Shown: positions 1-5,729 of the stretch, in pieces | Numbering within the stretch: position 1 is the first letter of the stretch | How the letters are laid out: each line of letters opens with the position of its first letter | From: an uncultured Desulfobacteraceae bacterium | GTDB lineage: Bacteria; Desulfobacterota; Desulfobacteria; Desulfobacterales; UBA2174 | Reading direction: 5' to 3' | NCBI GenBank assembly: GCA_937982505.1 | Contig: CALJLV010000028.1 | Span: 1 to 5,790, forward strand | Length of the DNA: 5,790 nt | Position numbers and translations under genes: made by a program | The notes under the pieces: generated by a model | Seen by the model: the letters and a program-made list of their open reading frames with translations, nothing else | Database searches by the model: none | Told to the model about the DNA's origin: nothing

Positions 1-53
1 AAGACCGCAGTGGAGCCGAAAGTGTCTCCGGCAAACCTTCGGCCGTTTGAAAA

Positions 54-161
54 TGGACCCCGGATCGAGTCCGGGGTGACGGAAAAGGTCGACATGGACC
101 CCGGATCGAGTCCGGGTGACAGAAAAGGCCGACGTGGACCCCGGATCGAGTCCGGGGTGAC
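54..161. repeat. Three tandem REP-like palindromic units
   Basis: Three copies of a 26-27 bp unit start at 54, 95 and 135 (periods 41 and 40). Each begins TGGACC, ends GGTGAC, and contains the hairpin CCCCGGA-TCGAG-TCCGGGG. The middle copy (95-120) has lost one G in the right arm, so its stem is 6 bp instead of 7. The 14-nt spacers (81-94 and 121-134) are also alike, both carrying GAAAAGG, so the real repeat is about 40 bp long and tandem. This resembles the REP-type intergenic elements scattered through many GC-rich proteobacterial genomes. Such elements can act as folding, termination or transposase-recognition sites. Nothing in the window supplies a RAYT transposase. Confidence 0.85.
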
Positions 162-204
162 GGAGGGACGGAAAACGGCCTTGCGTGGTCCTTTCGGGCT
201 TTTG

Positions 205-240
205 ATAAAAGGCTGGCGCCTGAACTCCCAAAGGATCCGA
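205..240 (+). repeat. Dispersed direct repeat, copy A
   Basis: This stretch contains ATAAAAGGCTG, then CGCCTGAACTCC and AAAGGATCC. It matches copy B at 1048-1081 over about 34 bp with one substitution (G216 versus A1059) and one extra C at 227-229. The two copies lie in the same orientation on either side of the small membrane-protein gene. The core can form a short AGGC/GCCT stem. No transposase or target-site duplication is visible, so its origin is unknown. Confidence 0.75.
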
Positions 241-268
241 ACGCGATGGTGGGTGAAATCCCCCCCGG

Positions 269-289
269 CCCCCCTTTTCCAAAGGGGGG
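269..289. repeat. Perfect 9-bp hairpin, dispersed-repeat type
   Basis: A perfect stem CCCCCCTTT/AAAGGGGGG encloses the 3-nt loop TCC and is preceded by another C run (260-266). This form, a C-run then CCCCCCTTTTCC then a G-run, resembles a widespread intergenic repeat class that I know from many bacterial genomes. It begins 22 nt beyond the stop codon of the 311-880 gene, so it could stop or stabilise that transcript's 3' end. It is not followed by a T tract on the minus strand, so it is not a canonical intrinsic terminator. Confidence 0.7.
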
Positions 290-310
290 AGCGTTCGGGG
301 GTTTCCCTGG

Positions 311-880
311 TCAAAGAGGGGATAGAGGATCGGCCCGAGAGGAGGAAAAGCGCCGGGCGACGGAGGGCGCCGCCAGGACCAGGCCGAGGCCGCCGGCCAC
401 CAGGATCCCCGAGAGGCCGAGCCAGGCGGCGATCAGTCCCGGGCCGGAATTCAGGCCGTGGAAAAGCCCCAGGATGGCATTGATGCCAAAAACGCCGCAG
501 ACCGCCGCCAGCCCGGGCTGCGGGGCGATCAGCTTTCCGGGCGATTGGAGCTGGCGCCATCCATGCCCCATGAGGAGCAGACCGGCGGCCAGGGCCGGCA
601 GAAAAACCCAAATGCGGCCGGCAAACGGCACCCGCGTCCAGATGACGGCCGTCAGACAGCAGAAGAACAGCCCGGCGCTGAGGATGAAAAGGCCGAATTC
701 AGCCGGACTGGCCGGCAGAAAGAGGCTTTTGGGCCGGCCGGCGAAGGCCCTGGCGGCTTCGTATTCCAGGCGCCCCCAGAGCCCCCGATGCCGCGGCAGG
801 GCGCTCAGGATCCTGGCGGACAGATCCCCGGGAGGCTCGACTACCGGCAGGGATTGCAGCTTCGTGATGAGATCTTTCAT
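311..880 (-). CDS. Hypothetical four-helix membrane protein, 189 aa
   Basis: I do not recognise a named family. The ATG at 880 is chosen because AGGAGG (minus strand, 895-890) sits 9 nt upstream; the TTG at 889 in the same frame directly abuts that site and cannot use it. Residues 1-55 are hydrophilic, with an LPVVEPPGDLSARILSALP stretch that looks like the short amphipathic tails of anti-sigma-factor-type membrane proteins (weak resemblance only; no zinc-binding His/Cys motif). Four hydrophobic segments follow, at about 61-82, 88-105, 122-144 and 147-172. The C-terminus is short and basic (ARRFSSSRADPLSPL), probably cytosolic. No sigma-factor gene lies directly upstream as would be expected for an anti-sigma partner. 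A repeat copy lies on each side. The reading frame and ribosome site are convincing; the function is unknown. Confidence 0.75.
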   Translation of the reverse strand: MKDLITKLQSLPVVEPPGDLSARILSALPRHRGLWGRLEYEAARAFAGRPKSLFLPASPAEFGLFILSAGLFFCCLTAVIWTRVPFAGRIWVFLPALAAGLLLMGHGWRQLQSPGKLIAPQPGLAAVCGVFGINAILGLFHGLNSGPGLIAAWLGLSGILVAGGLGLVLAAPSVARRFSSSRADPLSPL

Positions 881-889
881 GCCGCGCAA

Positions 890-895
890 CCTCCT
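890..895 (-). promoter_or_regulatory. Shine-Dalgarno site of the membrane-protein gene
   Basis: The minus strand reads AAAAGGAGG and then 9 nt to the ATG at 880. This near-perfect ribosome binding site decides the start in favour of ATG over the in-frame TTG at 889. Confidence 0.8.
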
Positions 896-912
896 TTTGG
901 ATGTTCGTGGTG

Positions 913-942
913 GATATACAGTTGGAAGACGGAAAAGGTCAC
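913..942 (-). promoter_or_regulatory. Possible sigma-70-like promoter of the membrane-protein gene
   Basis: On the minus strand GTGACC (942-937) and TATATC (918-913) are separated by 18 nt, each matching 4 of 6 consensus bases, with the -10 box ending 32 nt before the ATG. The -35 candidate overlaps one of three GGTCACGG boxes in this leader. Both matches are weak, so this is a suggestion only. Confidence 0.2.
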
Positions 943-977
943 GGACTGGAGATATCGGCGGGGGAGGTTTTTGGAGG

Positions 978-989
978 TTTTGGCCAAAA
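978..989. promoter_or_regulatory. 12-bp perfect palindrome TTTTGGCCAAAA
   Basis: A perfect palindrome lies about 100 bp upstream of the membrane-protein start, directly after two copies of GGAGGTTTT. Its symmetry would suit a dimeric DNA-binding protein, but no regulator gene is nearby and a chance origin cannot be excluded. Confidence 0.3.
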
Positions 990-1047
990 GGGAAAGATCG
1001 ATTTCGGTCACGGCAGGGCGTCTACCGGTCACGGTTTTATCGAAGGC

Positions 1048-1081
1048 ATAAAAGGCTGACGCCTGAACTCCAAAGGATCCA
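1048..1081 (+). repeat. Dispersed direct repeat, copy B
   Basis: This is the second copy of the repeat seen at 205-240, in the same orientation, 843 bp away. It reads ATAAAAGGCTGACGCC, then TGAACTCC and AAAGGATCC. Together the two copies bracket the membrane-protein gene and its leader. Confidence 0.75.
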
Positions 1082-1159
1082 GATGCGCGGGCGTCGGGGT
1101 TGCGGTTACAGTGTCAAGTAAATTTGATTTGGTCCTGAAAAGGCCGAAGCAACACCTCC

Positions 1160-1255
1160 GTCATTCCGAGGAGCCCGCGACGAGGAATCTCAACCGGCCC
1201 AATTCGCATGACATATCGTTTGACCAAGAGATCCCTCGCTGCGCTCGGGATGACA
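1160..1255. repeat. 96-bp imperfect inverted-repeat element (MITE/REP-like)
   Basis: The left arm (1160-1191) runs GTCATTCCGAGGAG to GAGGAATCTC. The right arm (1228-1255) runs GAGATCCCTCGCTGCG to GGGATGACA. The arms are complementary apart from a few mismatches and a 4-nt length difference, around a 36-nt centre. The GTCATTCCGAG...GAATCTC pattern resembles a short palindromic repeat class common in bacterial and metagenomic genomes. It lies 36 bp beyond the kinase stop codon, where folded RNA could end or protect the transcript. It encodes nothing. Confidence 0.8.
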
Positions 1256-1291
1256 ATCCGGGACTTTTTACAAAAGCATCAAATTTTATCC

Positions 1292-4200
1292 TTATCGCTT
1301 TTCCAGGGCCGCGCGCACCTTGGCCGCCAGGGAATCGCGCGAGAAGGGCTTTTCGATGAAGTGCACCCCCCGGGACAGCACGCCGTGGTGGGCGATGACA
1401 TCGGCGGTGTAGCCGGACATGAACAGGGACTTGAGGCGCGGGTAGAGGGGCAGCAGCTTTGCGGCCAGGTCCTTGCCGTTCATTTCCGGCATGATCACGT
1501 CGGTGACCAGAAGCTGGATCTCTCCCGGGTGGCTCTGGGCCAGGCGCAGCGCCTCCTCCGGGGCGGCGGCGGCAAGGACGCGGTAGCCCAACTGCTGGAG
1601 CATCAGGGTCGTCATCCGCAGCACCGACGGTTCGTCCTCCACCAGCAGCACGGTCTCACTGCCCGTCAGTTCCCGGCCCCCGGCCTTGGCTTGCCCATCG
1701 GCCCGGGCGGCATCGTCATGCCGCGGCAGGTAGATCCGGAAGGTCGTCCCCTGGTCCGGTTCGCTCTGAACGTCGATAAAGCCGCGATTCTGCTTGACGA
1801 TCCCGTAGATGGTGGCCAGGCCCAGACCGGTCCCCCGGCCCACCTCCTTGGTGGTGAAAAAGGGCTCGAACAGGTTGCCCAGGGTCTGGCGGTCCATGCC
1901 GCAGCCGTCGTCGCCCACCGCCAGCATCACGTAATGCCCGGCGACGAGGTCGGGATGACCGGCGCGGCCAGCGTCGTCGAAGCGCACCGCGTCGGTTTCG
2001 ATGGTGATCCGGCCCACCCCCGAGATGGCATCCCGGGCGTTGACGCACAGATTGGCCAGGATCTGATCGATCTGGGCCGGATCCACCCGCACCGGCCACA
2101 GGTTCCGGCCCGGCATCCAGGTCAGATCGATGTCTTCCCCGATGAGCCGGCGCAGCATCTTGAGCATCCCTTCCACGGTTTCGTTCAGGTCCAGAACCCT
2201 GGGGGAGACGGCCTGCTTGCGGGCAAAGGCCAGCAGTTGACGGGTCAGATGGGCCGAGCGTTCGGCGGCCTTGCGGATCTCGTGCAGATTGGCGCTCAGG
2301 GGCTGGTTGGCGTCCATCTGCTGCAGGGTCAGCTCCGCGTAGCCCAGGATGACCCCCAGCATGTTGTTGAAATCGTGGGCCACCCCGCCCGCCAGGCGCC
2401 CCAGGGACTCCAGCTTCTGGGCCTGCAAAAGCTGGTCCTGGAGGCTTTTGCGCTCGCTTTCGGCCTGCTTGCGCTGGACGATCTTCCAGACGGCATCCAT
2501 CATCAGGTTCAACTGGCGCACGTCCGAATCATTGTACTCGGACTCCTTGTTGGCCACCCCCACCACGGCCACGATGCGCTCCTGGCAGAACACGGGAATC
2601 GTCAGGTAGGTGCGCAGGGGGGCGTGCCCTTCGGGCAGTCCCTTCTTGAGGGGGTTGGGAGCGGCGAAATCGTTGACCACGATGGGCCGCCGCTGGCGCA
2701 CGGCCTCGCCCCAGATCCCGGTCTTGTCCAACTGGTAGAGGCCGGGCGGAGAGGCCACGGAACACTGGCGCATCACTTCACGGGACCAGGTGTTGAGGAC
2801 GAACTCCTTTTTGTCCTCGTCGTAAAAGTAGATGTAGCCGATCTTGCTGCCGGTCAGGAAGATGGCCTCGTGAAGGGCGAAGTCGAGCAGATCCTGAATG
2901 TTCTCGGCCGGATGCAGGTTGATGCGCAGCAGGCTCTCCAGGCGGGCCTCGTTGAGCCTGAGGGCCGCCTCGGCCTGCTTGCGTTCGGTGATGTCCAGGG
3001 CGGTGAAGGTGATCCCCTTGGACGGATCGGCCGTGTCCAGGGGGGTCGAGGCCAGCAGCACGTCCAGAAACGTGCCGTCCTTGCGCCGGAACCGGGTTTC
3101 CACCGCCCCTGTACCGAATTTCGCGATCTGCTGGTACTTTTCCCGGCCCACCCGTTCGAACTCCGCCTGGCTCGGATAGACGATGCGCGCACTGCGGCCC
3201 AGCAGTTCCTCGGCCGCGTATCCGGTCATCTCGCAAAGGCGGGTGTTGATCTCCAGGAAAATCCGGTCCCGCACCACGCCGATCCCGGTGGGCGCCACCC
3301 GGAAAATGCTTTCTATCCGCTCCTGGCTCTCCTGGATGGACTGGGCGGCCTGCTTGAAGGCCGTGACGTCATGGGCGATGCCGCCCACCGATCGGATTTG
3401 GCCTGTCTCGTCGCACAGCGGAAACAGCGTCGTCAGATAAAACTGGGGCCCGTCCGATCCGTCCAGCCGGTCTTCCACCAGCAGGGCCGACCCGGTTTTG
3501 ACCACCTGGGCGAGGCGCTGTTTGAAAAGCGCGCTGGTCCGGGCCGGCAGCAGTTCGTCGAAGGTTTTGCCGGTCAGCTCCCCGGGGGCGCGGCGGTAGA
3601 ACTGCGCCGCGGCCTGATTGACCAGCAGGTAGCGGCCCTCGGGGGTGATCTCGGTGATCAGAAGCGGGCTGTGGTCGATAAAGGCTTCCAGCCGCCGGGC
3701 GCTTTCGCTCAGCTTGGCCTTGATGTGCCGGCTTTCCAGGATGGCCTGGATCCCGTGCAGGAAGACGGACACCTGGGTCGCATCGTCCCGGTTGAATCCC
3801 CCCGGCTTGTTGGCCACTGCGGCCACGGAGTCGATCCGCCCGCGGCGCCCGAAGGGGACCACCATCAGGTTGGTCAACTGCACATGGCCTTCAGGAAGCC
3901 CTTTCTTGGCGGGATGGGGCTGGCGGTAGTCATCGAGGATGAACGGCTCTTGGCGCCGGAGGGCCTCGGCGCAGATCCCGTCTTCGGGGAGGGAAAAATC
4001 CCGGGGCCTGTCCACCGCGGCGCAGTCTTTCATCACCTGGTCCGACCAGGCATGGATGCGCATCACCGCCTGATCCTCGGCCATAACCCCGTAAAAGCCG
4101 TACTGCCCTCCGGTCATGCGGATGATCGAGGCCAGGATGTGTCCGGAAAGGGTTTGGGCATCGGCATCGGCCAGGGCCGAAAGATCCCACAGGGCCTGGA

Positions 4201-4624
4201 GCCTGGCCCGATAAAGGGCCAATTCCCCCTCGGCCCGCGTCCCCCCGGCCCGGGCCCTGAGCAGGACCCGGATCCAGGCGGCCAGTTCCGCCGCGTCGCA
4301 GAGGTACCCGTCCGCGCCGGCCTCCAGGGCCTGAAGGCGCCTGGGGCGGTCCGCCGGGGCATCGCTCACGACCATCAGGGGGATGGGGGCCAGGCGCGGG
4401 TCCGCCCTGAGGGTGCGGCAGGTCTCGCCGGGGTCGTTTTCGGCCGGATCGTCCCGCACCAGGATGAGGTCCGGACGCTGGGCCAGGGCCGCGGCGAGGC
4501 CCTGGCGGGCGGTTCCGGCGGTTTCCAGCCTGAGGCCGGGGAATCGGTCCGCCAGGAAGGCGCCAAGGGCGGAAAGGCGGGACCCGTGGTCGTCGATGGC
4601 CAGAATCAAGGCGTCTGCGTCCAT
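1292..4624 (-). CDS. Cytoplasmic hybrid sensor histidine kinase, REC-GAF-PAS-PAS-GAF-HisKA-HATPase-REC
   Basis: This 1110-residue protein would autophosphorylate a histidine and pass the phosphate to its own C-terminal receiver. Domains: degenerate receiver (about 5-125), GAF1 (158-297), PAS1 (307-425), PAS2 (430-550, ending in the usual DITERKQAE), GAF2 (573-717), HisKA (738-803) with VAHDFNN placing the phospho-histidine at H750, then HATPase (about 845-968) with N862, DDGCGM (905-910), LFEPFFTTK (918-926) and GRGTGLGLA (929-937). The C-terminal receiver (990-1108) keeps E996/D997, D1042 as acceptor, S1070 and K1092. The N-terminal receiver appears to have lost its acceptor (R57) and lysine (D110). 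There are no membrane segments or signal peptide, so it should sense a cytosolic cue. The ATG at 4624 has only a G-run (GGGGGGGG) as ribosome site. No separate response regulator or histidine phosphotransfer gene is in the window, so the output is unknown. Confidence 0.93.
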   Translation of the reverse strand: MDADALILAIDDHGSRLSALGAFLADRFPGLRLETAGTARQGLAAALAQRPDLILVRDDPAENDPGETCRTLRADPRLAPIPLMVVSDAPADRPRRLQALEAGADGYLCDAAELAAWIRVLLRARAGGTRAEGELALYRARLQALWDLSALADADAQTLSGHILASIIRMTGGQYGFYGVMAEDQAVMRIHAWSDQVMKDCAAVDRPRDFSLPEDGICAEALRRQEPFILDDYRQPHPAKKGLPEGHVQLTNLMVVPFGRRGRIDSVAAVANKPGGFNRDDATQVSVFLHGIQAILESRHIKAKLSESARRLEAFIDHSPLLITEITPEGRYLLVNQAAAQFYRRAPGELTGKTFDELLPARTSALFKQRLAQVVKTGSALLVEDRLDGSDGPQFYLTTLFPLCDETGQIRSVGGIAHDVTAFKQAAQSIQESQERIESIFRVAPTGIGVVRDRIFLEINTRLCEMTGYAAEELLGRSARIVYPSQAEFERVGREKYQQIAKFGTGAVETRFRRKDGTFLDVLLASTPLDTADPSKGITFTALDITERKQAEAALRLNEARLESLLRINLHPAENIQDLLDFALHEAIFLTGSKIGYIYFYDEDKKEFVLNTWSREVMRQCSVASPPGLYQLDKTGIWGEAVRQRRPIVVNDFAAPNPLKKGLPEGHAPLRTYLTIPVFCQERIVAVVGVANKESEYNDSDVRQLNLMMDAVWKIVQRKQAESERKSLQDQLLQAQKLESLGRLAGGVAHDFNNMLGVILGYAELTLQQMDANQPLSANLHEIRKAAERSAHLTRQLLAFARKQAVSPRVLDLNETVEGMLKMLRRLIGEDIDLTWMPGRNLWPVRVDPAQIDQILANLCVNARDAISGVGRITIETDAVRFDDAGRAGHPDLVAGHYVMLAVGDDGCGMDRQTLGNLFEPFFTTKEVGRGTGLGLATIYGIVKQNRGFIDVQSEPDQGTTFRIYLPRHDDAARADGQAKAGGRELTGSETVLLVEDEPSVLRMTTLMLQQLGYRVLAAAAPEEALRLAQSHPGEIQLLVTDVIMPEMNGKDLAAKLLPLYPRLKSLFMSGYTADVIAHHGVLSRGVHFIEKPFSRDSLAAKVRAALEKR

Positions 4625-4771
4625 GCCCCCCCCGGAATCGATTGGCCGGCCGAACCTTCCGCGAAAGCGGGCGGCGGAAAGACAGGCATCCCGGCGCGGC
4701 CCGGTGTTTCTTACTCTATAGCGTGATTTTCGATAATCGCAACGCTTATCCTTTTTGCGCCGGCCTTCCCG
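4625..4771. other. Spacer upstream of the kinase gene
   Basis: This 147-bp gap holds the kinase promoter candidate (4715-4742), a possible leader hairpin (TTCCGC 4657-4662 with GCGGAA 4674-4679), and adjacent 8-bp palindromes AATCGATT (4636-4643) and GGCCGGCC (4644-4651). I see no T-rich terminator after the transporter gene, so read-through into the kinase is possible. Confidence 0.5.
4715..4742 (-). promoter_or_regulatory. Candidate kinase promoter with embedded palindrome
   Basis: On the minus strand TTGCGA (4742-4737) and TATAGA (4720-4715) are spaced by 16 nt, in an AT-rich island within otherwise GC-rich DNA about 90 nt before the kinase ATG. The spacer contains GATTTTCGATAATC (4725-4738, plus strand), palindromic except for one central mismatch pair. 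This could be an operator, where a bound protein would block RNA polymerase. Each hexamer matches 4 of 6 consensus bases. Confidence 0.4.
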
Positions 4772-5722
4772 TCACAGCAACATCGCCGCCAGACTGAAAT
4801 AGATCCCGATGGTGGAAATGTCGGTGATGGCCAGGGTCACCGGTCCGGCGGCGATCTTGAGGTCCAGTTTCAGCTTGTGCAGCAGGGAGGGGACGCTGAG
4901 ACCGTAAAAACCGGCGGCGCACAAGGTCAGCACGAGGCTGGCGCCGATGGCCACGGCCGCCACCCCTTCTTGCCGCCACAGCCAGACGATCAGGCCCACC
5001 ACCGCCCCGCAGGCCGCTCCCAGGATCAGGGCCGTGCACAGCTCTCGGCGCAGGGCCTGGACATACCAGGTCAAGGTGGGCTGGCGCGAGCGCAGCCCCT
5101 GAATGGTGACGGTCATGGACTGGATGCTGACGCTTTCGCCCAGCCCCAGGACCAACGTCAGGAAAAAGGCCAGCACGAGGCTCTGGGCCAGGGTGGCTTC
5201 GAAGATTCCGCTGAGCAGGGCGCAGCCCGTGCCGCTGGCGATGGTGGCCAGCAGCCAGGGAAAGCGGAAGCGGAAGGCGCGCAGGGGCGAGGCGTCGCGC
5301 ACCTGCAGAAGGCGGAAACCGATGGTCTCGAAGACCCGGTCCATGCTGTTCTGATCGGCCAGGTCGAACACGTCATCGGTGAACATGGCGATGTCCACCA
5401 CCCCCAGAATGCGGCGCGCCTCGTCCACCACCGGAAAGGCCAGAAGCTTGTGCATCACGAAAAACTCGTAGGCTTCCAGGACCGAGGCGCTGTGGGGAAT
5501 GGTGACGACCGAACGGATCATCACTTCGGCGATGGGCGTTTCCAGCGGTGAAATGAGCAGCCGGCGGGTGGGCACCACTCCCACCAGCCGATCCTCACCG
5601 TCGACCACGTAGAAGTAGACGATCCGATCGCCCAATCCTTTTTGCCGGATGGCATCCAGGGCCTGTCGAATCGTCAGTTGCTGGTCCAGCCTGGCGACAT
5701 CGGTTGACGCCACAGACATCAC
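4772..5722 (-). CDS. mgtE: MgtE-like divalent cation transporter with CBS pair; 5' end uncertain
   Basis: The 316-residue product begins with two CBS motifs (about 3-60 and 63-118; 'GVVPTRRLL', 'FPVVDEARRILGVVD'). These usually bind adenine nucleotides or sense Mg2+ and gate the channel. An MgtE-type membrane domain follows, with helices near 155-175, 178-200, 229-249, 252-280 and 296-316. D301 in the last helix (LAITDISTIGIYF) matches the conserved pore-lining aspartate of MgtE. The helix-2 GGNxGxQ-type motif reads GESVSIQ (195-201), so this is a divergent branch and Mg2+ specificity is inferred. The usual N-terminal helical MgtE_N domain is absent. Genuine sequence stops 7 bp beyond the GTG at 5722 (ATG alternative at 5719), the frame is still open there, and no ribosome site can be seen, so the true N-terminus may be longer. 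The symbol is family-level only. Confidence 0.85.
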   Translation of the reverse strand: MMSVASTDVARLDQQLTIRQALDAIRQKGLGDRIVYFYVVDGEDRLVGVVPTRRLLISPLETPIAEVMIRSVVTIPHSASVLEAYEFFVMHKLLAFPVVDEARRILGVVDIAMFTDDVFDLADQNSMDRVFETIGFRLLQVRDASPLRAFRFRFPWLLATIASGTGCALLSGIFEATLAQSLVLAFFLTLVLGLGESVSIQSMTVTIQGLRSRQPTLTWYVQALRRELCTALILGAACGAVVGLIVWLWRQEGVAAVAIGASLVLTLCAAGFYGLSVPSLLHKLKLDLKIAAGPVTLAITDISTIGIYFSLAAMLL

Positions 5723-5729
5723 GGGCCGG

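Larger units (their letters stand above)
1..310. other. Gene-free, repeat-rich left flank
   Basis: I see no credible gene here. The frames that stay open read as low-complexity Arg/Pro/Gly-rich translations of the repeats and of antisense DNA. The stretch holds the three REP-like hairpins (54-161), one copy of a dispersed repeat (205-240), an AT-rich 5-bp hairpin CTTTT-GAT-AAAAG (199-211), and a C-tract/G-tract hairpin (269-289) just past the stop codon of the membrane-protein gene. Bases 1-53 show nothing recognisable. Confidence 0.7.
881..1291. other. Gene-free spacer between membrane-protein and kinase genes
   Basis: No credible gene is present. The spacer contains, left to right, the 5' leader and possible promoter of the membrane-protein gene, a GGAGGTTTT(T) doublet (963-981) running into a 12-bp palindrome (978-989), three GGTCACGG boxes, the second copy of the dispersed repeat (1048-1081), a plainer AT-richer stretch (1100-1150), the 96-bp inverted-repeat element (1160-1255), and a short AT-rich tail after the kinase stop codon. 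Confidence 0.7.

Noticed and set aside
54..161. CRISPR-like array (three repeats at about 40 bp spacing)
   Set aside because: The 14-nt 'spacers' are similar to each other and too short, the units are self-complementary REP-type hairpins, and no cas gene is present.
199..211. CTTTT-GAT-AAAAG hairpin as an intrinsic terminator
   Set aside because: The stem is only 5 AT-rich pairs and is not followed by a T tract on either strand.
1112..1117. A perfect minus-strand TTGACA (-35-like)
   Set aside because: No -10-like hexamer occurs 16-18 nt downstream, where the DNA is GC-rich; it lies over 200 bp from the next gene start.
246..1121. Plus-strand frames through 10-483, 246-1121 and 458-1051
   Set aside because: They run through repeats and antisense to the membrane-protein gene, lack credible ribosome sites, and give Arg/Pro/Gly-rich sequence without domains.
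4657..4679. Possible riboswitch or terminator in the kinase leader
   Set aside because: The 6-bp stem with an 11-nt loop competes with a 4-bp alternative, there is no U tract, and no known riboswitch motif is recognisable.
1208..4726. A 1172-codon plus-strand open frame opposite the kinase
   Set aside because: It lies codon-for-codon antisense to an unmistakable kinase and has the Gly/Gln/His/Pro-rich, motif-free composition typical of antisense translation of GC-rich genes. Its openness follows from the absence of TTA/CTA/TCA codons in the kinase.
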